A DNA stretch of 64,000 bases from positions 3,348,001 to 3,412,000 of the forward strand of contig OZ252103.1 in the NCBI GenBank assembly GCA_965248395.1, in the 5' to 3' direction. This stretch comes from JAAXHH01 sp965248395. Lineage in GTDB: Bacteria; JAAXHH01. The notes below the pieces were generated by a model. The model had not been told where the DNA came from, did no database searches, and saw only the letters and a list, made by a program, of their open reading frames with translations. Below are positions 24,007 to 32,662 of the stretch, piece after piece; positions within the stretch are counted from its first letter, which is position 1, and each line of letters opens with the position of its first letter. The translations under genes and the position numbers were made by a program.

Positions 24007-25339
24007 GGGTCTGTCACGGATTTTGTGTAACTGACAGTTTCATGTGATGGGCACTCTGTCTTCGTACATGATGATGAACTGGTTGATTGCGGCTGTCCAG
24101 TGGACAAGGGGCCGGGTCCACCTTCGGGACAGATTGAGCAGGGCCAGATAGAGCAGTTTCCTGGCCGCCTCGTCCGTGGGGAAAGCGCCTCTGGTCTTGA
24201 TGATCTTGCGCAGGCCCCGGTTCATGGATTCGATGGCATTCGTAGTGTAGATGACCTTCCTGATCTCCTGTGGGAAGGCGAAGAACGGGGTCAGATGGTC
24301 CCAGTGTCTGCGCCATAGCCGGCTGATCGTGGGATATTGCTTATCCCAGTGTTCGGCAAAGCGATAAAGCGCGGCCTCAGCCTGCTCCAAGGTAGCGGCC
24401 TGGTATATCGCCCGGAGATCCTTGGCCACCTGCTTACGGTCCTTCCAGGAGACGTAGGTCAGGCTGTTACGCACCATGTGGACGATGCAGAGCTGCACCT
24501 GGGCCTTGGGGTACACCGTCTCTATGGCCTGGGGGAAGCCGGTGAGGCCGTCGCAACAGGCGATGAAGATATCGGCAACGCCCCGGTTCTTCAGTTCGGT
24601 CAGTACGTGGAGCCAGAACTTTGCCCCTTCGTTCTGCTCGATCCAGAGCCCCAGGAGTTCCTTGTCGCCGCGCAGGTTAACGCCCAGGGCCAGGTAGACC
24701 GCCTTGTTCCGTACGCTGCCGCTATCACGTATCTTGACGAACAGGGCATCCAGGAACAGGATCGGGTAGATCTCATCCAGGGGCCGCGACTGCCAGGCCA
24801 GGGCCTCGTCGGTCACGGCGTCGGTGATCCGCGAGACCAATTCGGGCGAGATGGACACCCCGTAGAGGTCTTCGATATGGCCCTGGATATCCCGGGTGCT
24901 CATGCCCCTTGCGTACATGGAGATGATCTTGTCGTCGAAGTCGGGCCAACGCGTCTGGTACTTGCGGATCAACTTCGGATCGAAGCTGCCTTCGCGGTCC
25001 CGGGGGATCTCTACCGGCAGAGCGCCCTTGTCGTCCTTGAGCGTCTTGGTGGTCTTGCCGTTGCGACTGTTGCCGCGGTTCCTGCCATCGGGGGCATGCT
25101 TCTCGTAGCCGAGATGATCGGTGAGCTCGGCTTCCAGGATCCGCTCGGCCATGCGCTTCTTCATGCGCTTGAGCAGGCCGTCTTCGCCGAAAAGGTCCTC
25201 GGCGTCCACCCCGTCTTCCATAAGTTCATCGAGAAGACGGTCGATCTTACCTGGGGGTTTTCTTTCTCTGGCCATAGCACTTCCTCCTTTTGAGCAAGAT
25301 ACAGGCTATTGCCAGTTACACAAAACATGTTACAGACTC
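24007..25339 (-). mobile_element. IS256-family insertion sequence (1,333 bp)
   Basis: The ends are imperfect inverted repeats of about 29 bp. The left end begins GGGTCTGTCAC and then TTTTGTGTAACTGAC; the right end, read inward, begins GAGTCTGTAAC and then TTTTGTGTAACTGGC. The element is flanked by an exact 8-bp duplication GGCCTTGG (23999-24006 and 25340-25347). It contains one transposase gene on the minus strand. Length, duplication size and transposase all fit the IS256 family, and everything needed for mobility appears intact. Confidence 0.93.
24040..25275 (-). CDS. IS256-family transposase
   Basis: This is a 411-residue Mutator-type DDE transposase. The catalytic acidic residues lie in ILFLDALFVKIRD, FIACCDGLTGFPQAI and the C-terminal TTNAIESMNRGLRKII segment. 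The N-terminal ILEAELTDHLGYEKHAPDGR is a family hallmark. The ATG at 25275 has AAGGAGG upstream. The reading frame is uninterrupted, so it is probably active. The stop lies 33 bases inside the left end. Confidence 0.96.
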   Translation of the reverse strand: MARERKPPGKIDRLLDELMEDGVDAEDLFGEDGLLKRMKKRMAERILEAELTDHLGYEKHAPDGRNRGNSRNGKTTKTLKDDKGALPVEIPRDREGSFDPKLIRKYQTRWPDFDDKIISMYARGMSTRDIQGHIEDLYGVSISPELVSRITDAVTDEALAWQSRPLDEIYPILFLDALFVKIRDSGSVRNKAVYLALGVNLRGDKELLGLWIEQNEGAKFWLHVLTELKNRGVADIFIACCDGLTGFPQAIETVYPKAQVQLCIVHMVRNSLTYVSWKDRKQVAKDLRAIYQAATLEQAEAALYRFAEHWDKQYPTISRLWRRHWDHLTPFFAFPQEIRKVIYTTNAIESMNRGLRKIIKTRGAFPTDEAARKLLYLALLNLSRRWTRPLVHWTAAINQFIIMYEDRVPIT

Positions 25340-25369
25340 GGCCTTGGTAGCGAACTGCTCAGATTCCTC

Positions 25370-25645
25370 CTTAGTAACGAACCGTTCCAGGTCCTCTTTC
25401 GTTGCAAAGCGCAGCAGGTCTTCCTTCGTTGCAAATCGCTCCAAGTCCTCTTTCGTCGCAAACTGTTTCAGATCCTCTTTCGTCGCAAACTGTTTCAGAT
25501 CCTCTTTCGTCGCAAACTGTTTCAGATCCTCTTTCGTCGCGTACTGCTTCAGATCCTCTTTTGTTGCAAACCTCTCAAGATCCGACCTTAACGAATCAAA
25601 ATCCGACCTTAACGAATCAAAATCCGACCTTAACGAATCCAAACC
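25370..25645. repeat. In-frame 27-bp and 21-bp tandem repeats in the coiled-coil gene
   Basis: About seven copies of a 27-bp unit encode FATKEDLKQ-like nonapeptides (25390-25575). Three nearly identical 21-bp units at about 25580-25640 encode LRSDFDS heptads. Three of the 27-bp copies are identical. This is coding repeat DNA liable to copy-number change, and it is not a CRISPR array because there are no spacers. Confidence 0.9.
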
Positions 25646-25918
25646 GGTCTTCAATTCATACAGATCATCTTGCGTCGCAAGGTCGTCCCGGGTATTCGCC
25701 ATGGCATTGACGATGGCTTCCGCCTGCCTGGTTTCGATACCCGCGGCTTCGAACTCCCGGACCGTGGCGTGCGTGTCTATGACGAACTGAGACAAAACGA
25801 TTCTCCGTTCCTGGCGACTCCATCTGACCATGTCTACAGATGTATCAGTCGGAGAATCCTGAGTTTTCTCGAGTCTATTTTTGAAAATCAGAAGAGTGAA
25901 CTGGTATACGGAGCGGTG

Positions 25919-27049
25919 TTATCCCCGCTTCCGGTACCACCGGTATTCGACCAACATCCCCGTAATCAGCACGATGCAGCACAGCACGTACGGCATGCGC
26001 AGGCCGATGAGCTGCGCCAGCACGCCACCGATCAGGGGTCCCGACACCATGCCCATGCCGATGATCATCTCGTTGCGGGCACCTCTTTCCCCCTTGCGTT
26101 CCTCCTGGAAAAAAGAATAGAACTGGCTCGCCGAAAAGGCGGCGCCCACCAGCAACCCGACGGTTCCGAAGGCGATTGCGATCACAACGGTTGAATCCTG
26201 TGTCGCGACGACAATCATGCCGATCACGGCGATGACCTGGGGAATAACGAGGGGCCTGAGCCGGAACTGCCACCACGTCGTGTACCGCGCGACCAGGAAG
26301 ATCAGCATCTGTATGAGGCGTGGTATGGCCAGAAGTATCCCCAGCGTATCAGGCCGAATGAGGAGTACGGCGGCGAGCTTGGGGAACTGGTTATTGAGCA
26401 TGCCCATCATGAAAAATGCCGTGAAACTGGCCGTCCAGGCGATCCAGCGGAAGCGCGCCGTGTCTACGTGACCCCGTGGCTCGTCCTCCAGTTCCGCATC
26501 ACGAACCGCGGATGGTTTGAACCGCAAAAAGTGTATCGCCAGCGTGAGCACCGCCATACCGATCATACTGGTGGCAAAGGGAACCAGGGGGCCCACGAGA
26601 TAGAGATATCCTCCCGCCGCCGGTCCCAACATGAACCCCAGGGTCCAGAACATGTTGAACGTGCCGAGGGTCTTCACCAGTTGCCCCCGGCTGCGGTTCT
26701 CGGCCAGGATCGCCTGCAGGGTCGGCCAGAAGAGGGCCAGCAGTCCCCAACCCAGGGCCGCGCCGACGAGGAGCATCCAGTAGTTCATCGCAAAAAAGAG
26801 CATACAGAAAACCGCAGACGTCAGGCCGGCGGAGATGGCCATGAGGCGGCGGCGGTCGAATCGGTCGGCCAGTTTTCCCGTGAAGGTGCAGGCCACGGTG
26901 AAACTCAGCGAGCCCGCGGTGCCGATAAATCCCAGTTCCACCACCGAAGCGCCCATGTCGAGCGCTCGCAACGGCACGGCGAAGGACACCAGGCCCGTGC
27001 AGAAGTCCATGACGAAGGCCGAGATGAAGAGGAAATAATCGCGTCGCAT
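25919..27049 (-). CDS. Major facilitator superfamily transporter
   Basis: This 376-residue MFS protein has about twelve helices, starting MRRDYFLFISAFVMDFCTG. The signature loop between helices 2 and 3 is GKLADRFDRRRLM and the second-half equivalent is FQEERKGERGARNEM. It is shorter than classical drug exporters but complete. It starts nine bases after the upstream ABC permease stop on the same strand, so it belongs to the importer operon (30.9 to 25.9 kb). The substrate is unknown. Confidence 0.87.
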   Translation of the reverse strand: MRRDYFLFISAFVMDFCTGLVSFAVPLRALDMGASVVELGFIGTAGSLSFTVACTFTGKLADRFDRRRLMAISAGLTSAVFCMLFFAMNYWMLLVGAALGWGLLALFWPTLQAILAENRSRGQLVKTLGTFNMFWTLGFMLGPAAGGYLYLVGPLVPFATSMIGMAVLTLAIHFLRFKPSAVRDAELEDEPRGHVDTARFRWIAWTASFTAFFMMGMLNNQFPKLAAVLLIRPDTLGILLAIPRLIQMLIFLVARYTTWWQFRLRPLVIPQVIAVIGMIVVATQDSTVVIAIAFGTVGLLVGAAFSASQFYSFFQEERKGERGARNEMIIGMGMVSGPLIGGVLAQLIGLRMPYVLCCIVLITGMLVEYRWYRKRG

Positions 27050-27058
27050 AGGCGGGGG

Positions 27059-28753
27059 TTAAGAAAGACTGCGCTGCGCCGTGCCGCGGGAGATGTAGTT
27101 GGAACCCAGCAGCACGACGGAAACGAGAAGCAGGAGCAGGACGCCGTAGGCCGCGGCGCTACCGATGTTGAACTGGCGAAGATGGGACAGGATCTCCATG
27201 GCGATCGGCCTATTGTCATAGACGTACAGGAGGATGGAGGCCACGAATTCGCCCAGGGCGGTAACGAAGGCCAGCAGCGTACCTGCGAGCACGCCGGGAC
27301 CGATGAGCGGCAAGGTGACCCGGCGGAAGGCGTAGAACCACCCCGCGCCCAGGTTGCGCGCCGCCTCCTCCAGTGAGTCGTCCAACTGTCTGTAGGCCGC
27401 CGATGACGCCCGGAATACGATGGGCAGGTGGCGGACGAAGTAGGCGATGGGCAGCAGCCAGAAGGAACCGACCAGCACCTGGCCGAAGCTGAACGGCGTG
27501 CCCTGGCTGAAGGCGACGATCAGGTTGATGGCCACCACCGTGCCGGGCAGTGCCCAGGGCAACATCACGAGCGCGTCGAGCACGCGGCGGCCCCGGAACG
27601 TGCCCTTTACCACCAGGTATGCAGCGGTCACTCCGATCGCCACGTCGGCCGCCGTCGAGATCACCGCCATGTTCAGGCTGTTCCGGATCGGTTCCCAGAA
27701 CGTGGGATCCTGGAAGAGCCGCCCATAGTTATCCATCGTGTATACCTGTGGCAGGATCTGGTGCGTCCATGTGCCGTCCTGGACGAATGACAAGAGGAGG
27801 ATGGTCAGGTGGGGCAGCAGGAGCACGACCACCATGGCGATCCCTGCGGCGCCCGCAAGCAGGCGCGCCCCGCGTCCTCGGATCTCGCGGCGGACGGTAG
27901 CCGTTCCCTTGGTGCTCATGGCGTACTGCCGCCGCCCCTCGTATTGGCGCATCCAGAATAGAAAGGCGATAGAAAAGGCGGAGAGGACCACGGTCTGCGT
28001 GACGGCCATGGCCATGTCTCCGTTCAGCTTGGACGTGTAGATGTTCAGGCTGAGAAAGCGGAAACCGCCGGCGAAGATGAACGGCGCGCTGAAAGAATTC
28101 ATGGACGTCATGAACACCAGGAGCGTCGCCCCCACCATGGCCGGCGTCAGGAGGGGCAGCGTGACCGCCCGGAAGCAGTACCACGTCGACGCGCCCAGGT
28201 TGCGGGCCGCCTCGGTGACCGCCGGGTCTATGCTCCTGAGCGCCGCCGAAGTGAAGAGGTAGAAGAAGACGTACATCGTGTAACCGTGCACGAGCAGCAC
28301 AGCCCACACCCCGTTCAGCGAGAAGGGCGGCCGCTCCAGCCCCAGGGCCGCCTGGATGAGGCGAGGGACCATGCCGCTTTCGCTGTAGAGAAACAGAAAG
28401 GCGAGGACGCCCACCAGGGGAGGCAGAACGATGGGCAGCGTGGCCAGTGCCGAGAAAACGGACCGGCCGGGAAACTCGTAATGGGTAAAGATGAGGGCCA
28501 GGGGAACGCCGATGAGGGCCGAAAGCAGCACGCTGCCCACGGAGACCATGACGCTGTTGAAAAGACCTTCCATGTAGGAAGGGTACTCCGGGTCGAAAAA
28601 CTCCCCGTAGTTGCCGAAGCCGAACTGTCCCTCCCGGAAAAGGCTTTCCCACAGGACGAGCGCGCCCGGATACACGATGTATCCAATTATGATGAATCCC
28701 AGGGGAATGAATACGAGGATGCGGGGCTGGCGGAGAGCGGCGGGAAGGGTCAT
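27059..28753 (-). CDS. ABC transporter permease, two fused membrane domains (FbpB type)
   Basis: This 564-residue protein contains two binding-protein-dependent permease domains in one chain, as in iron(III) and related importers. Each half has an EAA loop: VTEAARNLGASTWYCFRAVTLP and LEEAARNLGAGWFYAFRRVTLP. About twelve hydrophobic helices are present. ATG 28753 is chosen because it follows the ATPase stop by eight bases; the longer frame to 28807 would overlap the ATPase. It acts with the ATPase and the lipoprotein encoded upstream. Confidence 0.9.
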   Translation of the reverse strand: MTLPAALRQPRILVFIPLGFIIIGYIVYPGALVLWESLFREGQFGFGNYGEFFDPEYPSYMEGLFNSVMVSVGSVLLSALIGVPLALIFTHYEFPGRSVFSALATLPIVLPPLVGVLAFLFLYSESGMVPRLIQAALGLERPPFSLNGVWAVLLVHGYTMYVFFYLFTSAALRSIDPAVTEAARNLGASTWYCFRAVTLPLLTPAMVGATLLVFMTSMNSFSAPFIFAGGFRFLSLNIYTSKLNGDMAMAVTQTVVLSAFSIAFLFWMRQYEGRRQYAMSTKGTATVRREIRGRGARLLAGAAGIAMVVVLLLPHLTILLLSFVQDGTWTHQILPQVYTMDNYGRLFQDPTFWEPIRNSLNMAVISTAADVAIGVTAAYLVVKGTFRGRRVLDALVMLPWALPGTVVAINLIVAFSQGTPFSFGQVLVGSFWLLPIAYFVRHLPIVFRASSAAYRQLDDSLEEAARNLGAGWFYAFRRVTLPLIGPGVLAGTLLAFVTALGEFVASILLYVYDNRPIAMEILSHLRQFNIGSAAAYGVLLLLLVSVVLLGSNYISRGTAQRSLS

Positions 28754-28761
28754 GGTCCGGT

Positions 28762-29820
28762 TCAATCCCTCAGGATGATCGCCTGGTCGCCGGGGATGAG
28801 GACGCATACCGACTCACCGGGCTGCCTCGCGGCCATCGGACCTTCCGCGTTCTCGACGACTTGAATGGACACGCCCCCGGCATCGACGGTGAATTCTACC
28901 GTCGCACCCTTGTAACGCCGGGCGGTGACGACGCCCGCGACCGTGCCTTCCTCGTCATCGCCGGTCAGGCCCGCGGACTCGGGATGCAGGGCCAGGTGAA
29001 CGGGACCCTCCACTGGTTCGGTATCCCCGTGAAGGGCGACGACCAGGCCGCTTTCGTGCCGGAAGACGGTCCTTCCCTCGTCGGTCGCCACCACGCCCTC
29101 CCAGAGGTTCATGTTGCCCATGAAGGCGGCCACGAAGCGGTTGGCAGGCCTACGGTAGATCACGTCCGGGCGGTCCAGCTGCCGGGACACGCCTTCTTCC
29201 ATCACCGCGATCCGGTCGGAAACGGCCAGCGCCTCCTCCTGGTCGTGGGTAACGTAGATGGCCGTGATGCCCAGTTTCGTCTGCAGTTCCCTGATCTGGT
29301 CGCGCGTTTCTTCCCGCAGTTTCGTATCCAGGTTGGACAGCGGCTCATCGAGCAGCAACAGGTCGGGCTCGATAACCACGGCCCGGGCGAGAGCCACCCG
29401 CTGCTGCTGTCCGCCGGACAACTGGGGCACGGGCCGCCGTTCCAGGCCGGTCAGCCCCACCAGGCCGAGCGCCCGCGCCACGCGGTCCGCCATCTCCTGA
29501 CCGGGCACCTTCCGGGTGCGCAGGCCGAAGGCCACGTTCTCGAAAACGGTCATGTGGGGGAAGAGCGCGTAATTCTGGAACACCATCCCGGTGTTCCGCC
29601 GGTGGGCGGGAATGTAGGAGACGTCCTGGTCGTCGAAGAGCACGGAGCCGGAGGTGGGAAAGATGAACCCGGCGATCATGCGGAGTATGGTCGTCTTGCC
29701 GCACCCGCTCGGTCCGAGGAGACTGAAGAACTCTCCGTCGGCCACCGTCAGGCTGATGCCCTTCACGACCGGGGTGCGGTCGAAATGCTTGGTGAGCCGA
29801 TTGAGGGTGACCTGGGCCAT
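28762..29820 (-). CDS. ABC transporter ATP-binding protein (FbpC/PotA type)
   Basis: This is a 352-residue importer ATPase with Walker A GPSGCGKTT, Q-loop FQNYALFPHM, signature LSGGQQQR, Walker B LLLLDEPLSN and switch VTHDQEEAL. A C-terminal TOBE domain of about 120 residues follows and may sense or regulate uptake. It energises the fused permease encoded next, and the substrate-binding protein gene precedes it by 35 bases. Confidence 0.94.
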   Translation of the reverse strand: MAQVTLNRLTKHFDRTPVVKGISLTVADGEFFSLLGPSGCGKTTILRMIAGFIFPTSGSVLFDDQDVSYIPAHRRNTGMVFQNYALFPHMTVFENVAFGLRTRKVPGQEMADRVARALGLVGLTGLERRPVPQLSGGQQQRVALARAVVIEPDLLLLDEPLSNLDTKLREETRDQIRELQTKLGITAIYVTHDQEEALAVSDRIAVMEEGVSRQLDRPDVIYRRPANRFVAAFMGNMNLWEGVVATDEGRTVFRHESGLVVALHGDTEPVEGPVHLALHPESAGLTGDDEEGTVAGVVTARRYKGATVEFTVDAGGVSIQVVENAEGPMAARQPGESVCVLIPGDQAIILRD

Positions 29821-29855
29821 GGGCGTAGATCAGTAAAGGACCACTGCGGAAAAGG

Positions 29856-30887
29856 CTATCCCCGGCCCTTGATGTTGTCGTCCCAGTACTTCATCCAGGT
29901 TCTGGACTGTTCGGAGAAGACTTTCCAGTCGATGTCGAAGGGCGTGACGGAAAGATCGGCCATCCACGAAGGCAGGCGGTCTTTCGGTATGTCGCCGCGG
30001 GTCGGGATTCGGTAATACTCCGTGGCCTGCATTACGGTGCTGTCGACATTGGTGACGAATTCGTAGAAAAGCCGGGCGTCCTCGGGGTTCTTCCCGTTTG
30101 CGATCAGCGCGATGCCGTCTGTCAGCACGGGGGCGCCGCTGCTCGGCACGACGAAATCGAAGGGATATGCATACCGGTCCACCTGCAGCATGATATCGCT
30201 CATCAGCCAGATGGAAACCAGCCCTTCCTTGCGGGCCAGCTTCTGGAACATCATGTTCGGATCGGCGGCGTAGTCCTTCGTGTTGGCATCGAGCCGCGTG
30301 AGCCATTCATATCCCGCGTCGGGTGACCGGGAGTCCCGGTACGTACGCCAGATCATCCCCGAGTAGACCGTCCGCATCGTGCCGGACGCCAGCGGGTAAC
30401 GGATCACGATCAGGTCCCGCCACCTGGGATCGAGCAATTCGTCCCAGTCCCCGGGCGCAGTCTCCTTCGTCAGTTCGAGATTGTTGAAGGCGATGACGGG
30501 AATCAACTGCGCCGTGCCGTACCAGCGGTCCTCGTCATCCCTGAACTCCGGAGGAAGGGCGTCCGCCCACGTCGGCCGGTAGGGGCTAAGAAGGCCCTCG
30601 TCGGCGGCCTGGATGAAGTTGGTCGCCGGCGCGCCCCACCAGACATCGCCCTGGGGATTGGCGCGCTCCGAACGCACACGGTCGAGCACGTCCTGGGAAC
30701 CCATATCGAGCCAGCGGACGTCGACATCGGGATGGGCGGCCTCGAAGAGTTTCTCGAACTCGGGCAGGATCGGTTTGCCGTGGGGCGAATAGACCGTCAC
30801 GATGCGCCTGTCCGGATCACCACTGCCGCAACCTGATACCAGGATGGCCGTGCATAAAGCGATCAGGGAGAAGCGAAAACGAGACAT
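29856..30887 (-). CDS. ABC transporter substrate-binding lipoprotein (iron/thiamine FbpA-like)
   Basis: This 343-residue extracellular solute-binding protein has the signal LIALCTAILVSGCGSG, a lipobox with Cys20, so it is anchored outside the cytoplasmic membrane. TVYSPHGKPILPEFEKLFEA, VWWGAPATNFIQAADEG and the closing YYRIPTRGD region fit the Fe(III)/thiamine/putrescine binding-protein class (SBP_bac_6/8). The paired tyrosines that bind ferric iron in FbpA are not clearly present, so iron is not certain. It is the first gene of the operon. Confidence 0.87.
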   Translation of the reverse strand: MSRFRFSLIALCTAILVSGCGSGDPDRRIVTVYSPHGKPILPEFEKLFEAAHPDVDVRWLDMGSQDVLDRVRSERANPQGDVWWGAPATNFIQAADEGLLSPYRPTWADALPPEFRDDEDRWYGTAQLIPVIAFNNLELTKETAPGDWDELLDPRWRDLIVIRYPLASGTMRTVYSGMIWRTYRDSRSPDAGYEWLTRLDANTKDYAADPNMMFQKLARKEGLVSIWLMSDIMLQVDRYAYPFDFVVPSSGAPVLTDGIALIANGKNPEDARLFYEFVTNVDSTVMQATEYYRIPTRGDIPKDRLPSWMADLSVTPFDIDWKVFSEQSRTWMKYWDDNIKGRG

Positions 30888-31087
30888 AAGAACGGTCCTT
30901 TGATAACCAGGATTAAACTCAGTGAAGTCTCACCGTGGCACGCTGCGTCTTCGAAACCTCACGTTAGCGCGCTGCATCTCCGACTCCGTACCGTCGCTCG
31001 CTGCGATGCTCAGTCAGAGTAGGTCTGCGGCGTGGGTAGATATTACCACGGCAGGGGATGGGTGTCAACAAGGTAAGAGAATACAGG

Positions 31088-31882
31088 TCACGCAAGCCGG
31101 GTCACCTCCGCTTTCGACCGTTGTATGTCCCCACTGTAGATACCGGCAAAGACTGAATCGGGCACGGCGTCGACGATGCGGTTGGCCAACTGCCGGGCGC
31201 CTTCGTCACCGGCACAGGAAAGGTACAAGAAAAGGGGTACGGATTTCGGAAATGCCCGCAGGTAGGCCTCGGGATGACTGACCACCCCGGCGATGACCTC
31301 GGGCGTGACCGGCTCGTCCTGTCCAAGTCCGGTCAACATGCCCACGCGTTCTGGCCGGTGTACCTGCCGTTCGTTCAGAAGAATCCCGACGGAATTGAGG
31401 CTGGCGACGATCACGCCCCGTGTCGTTCCCGCCGGCACCACGGGTTCGTGGTCGCCTGGCGCCTTGAACAAACGGGCACGGGCGCCGTCGGCCTTTATCA
31501 GCAGCATGTCGGGCGCGCAGATTTCCATCAGTGTTTCCAATTCATCCGCGTTCAACCCCTTGAGCTTGTCGGGCCGTGGACGAGCGCCTAAAACGGTCAC
31601 GTGTCGGCGTGTTTCAAGTTCGCCGGGAAGGAAAGTGGGCCAGTCCGGCATCTCTTCTGTAACAAAGAGCCCCCCGGTCTGCTTCGACGTGGGCGGGTGG
31701 AGATGGGTGGTGGACGTCGTGATTACGGCGTAACCCCGCGCGACGGCTTCACCGGCCAGCCGGTACATCAGCGTGGCCTTGCCGCCGCTGCCGACGATGG
31801 CCACGGCGGCCCCTCGGCCCAGGCAAAACGAATCAAGAAAGGAGGTATCCAGTCTCCGCCCCACCGGTTGACCTTTCACCAC
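31088..31882 (-). CDS. yqeC: YqeC-like putative selenium cofactor biosynthesis protein
   Basis: This 264-residue P-loop protein has IVGSGGKATLMYRLA (GGKT-type Walker A with Ala for the first Thr), ITTSTTHLHPP and LIKADGARARLFKAPG, with strong resemblance to YqeC. That family is linked by genome context to labile selenium-dependent molybdenum hydroxylases. No such hydroxylase is in this window. The gene overlaps the rhomboid gene end by seven bases, so uvrB-rhomboid-yqeC form one minus-strand operon. Confidence 0.82.
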   Translation of the reverse strand: MVKGQPVGRRLDTSFLDSFCLGRGAAVAIVGSGGKATLMYRLAGEAVARGYAVITTSTTHLHPPTSKQTGGLFVTEEMPDWPTFLPGELETRRHVTVLGARPRPDKLKGLNADELETLMEICAPDMLLIKADGARARLFKAPGDHEPVVPAGTTRGVIVASLNSVGILLNERQVHRPERVGMLTGLGQDEPVTPEVIAGVVSHPEAYLRAFPKSVPLFLYLSCAGDEGARQLANRIVDAVPDSVFAGIYSGDIQRSKAEVTRLA

Positions 31883-32598
31883 TCACCCCTTGGATCGATG
31901 TAGATCGTCCGAGGCCGGCTTTTCAGGAAACGCCGCACGAGGAACATGCCGACGAGGAAACCGCCGATGTGAGCATACCAGGCCACGCCGTCGCTTCCGA
32001 TACCCAGGATCTGCCGCAGGAACCAGATCCCGAGGATGATGACCGCCGGGACGTGGATGATCTGGATGAAGATGAACAGCAGGACGAAAGTCTTGATGTA
32101 GGCCCTGGGATACAGGATAAAATAAGCGCCCAGGACCCCCGCGATCGCGCCACTGGCGCCGATCATCGGGATGGCGGAATCGGGATCGGAAATCACGTGC
32201 ACAAGCGTGGCGCAAAGGCCAGCCAATATGTAGAAAAGCAGGTAGCGGGCCGAACCCATGGCGCTTTCCACGCTGTTGCCGAAGATCCACAGGTACAGCA
32301 TGTTGCCGCCGAGATGCATGAATCCCCCGTGAACGAACATGGCCGTGATCAGGGTCAGGGGAAAGGGCACGAGGGCGTCGGGATAGAGCACGGAAGTTCC
32401 CGGTATGGGAATGGTGTGCCGGTCGACGAAATGGGTCAGTTCGAAAGGAACGGCCGCGGTCTTGAAAATGAATATCTGTTCGCCCAGCGGACTCAGGACT
32501 GCCTGGAATAGGAAGACGGCCACGTTGGCGGCGAGCAGCACGTAGGTGACTACGGGCCGGGAAAAAGTAGGGCTTTCAGCCTGGAGAGGTAGCAGCAT
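31876..32598 (-). CDS. Rhomboid-family intramembrane serine protease
   Basis: This is a 240-residue protein with six or more helices. The catalytic Ser lies in GASGAIAGVLGAY, the catalytic His in AHIGGFLVGMF, and the oxyanion region motif is FVHGGFMHLGGNMLYLW. The start at ATG 32598 (MLLPLQAESPTFSRPVVTYV) matches the family opening; an ATG at 32619 is also in frame. It cleaves within or near transmembrane helices of unknown clients. Confidence 0.9.
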   Translation of the reverse strand: MLLPLQAESPTFSRPVVTYVLLAANVAVFLFQAVLSPLGEQIFIFKTAAVPFELTHFVDRHTIPIPGTSVLYPDALVPFPLTLITAMFVHGGFMHLGGNMLYLWIFGNSVESAMGSARYLLFYILAGLCATLVHVISDPDSAIPMIGASGAIAGVLGAYFILYPRAYIKTFVLLFIFIQIIHVPAVIILGIWFLRQILGIGSDGVAWYAHIGGFLVGMFLVRRFLKSRPRTIYIDPRGEW

Positions 32599-32662
32599 GG
32601 GCAGGCGGACAGGCCACAACCAGCCAGGGCGGGAGGTGATCCGCCCGGGTGGGGGAACTGCC

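Larger units (their letters stand above)
23861..25831 (-). pseudogene. Coiled-coil (DUF1640/CCDC90-like) membrane protein gene split by an IS256 element
   Basis: The 5' part (25831 to 25340) and the 3' part (23998 to 23861) join in frame once the IS at 24007-25339 and one copy of its 8-bp target duplication are removed. The join reads EQFATKADLEMLRKELES. The rebuilt product has 209 residues from ATG 25831, or 197 from TTG 25795, which gives the more typical start LSQFVIDTHATVREFEAAG. It has a soluble head, a long coiled coil of 7- and 9-residue repeats, and one C-terminal helix (ILIYMFSFATLIIGVL) ending KYL. DUF1640-type proteins are small coiled-coil membrane proteins of uncertain role. The interrupted gene now ends in CFV 23 bases into the IS. 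Confidence 0.85.

Noticed and set aside
25370..25645. Regular 27-bp repeats as a possible CRISPR array
   Set aside because: The repeats abut with no spacers, keep the reading frame and encode a coiled coil.
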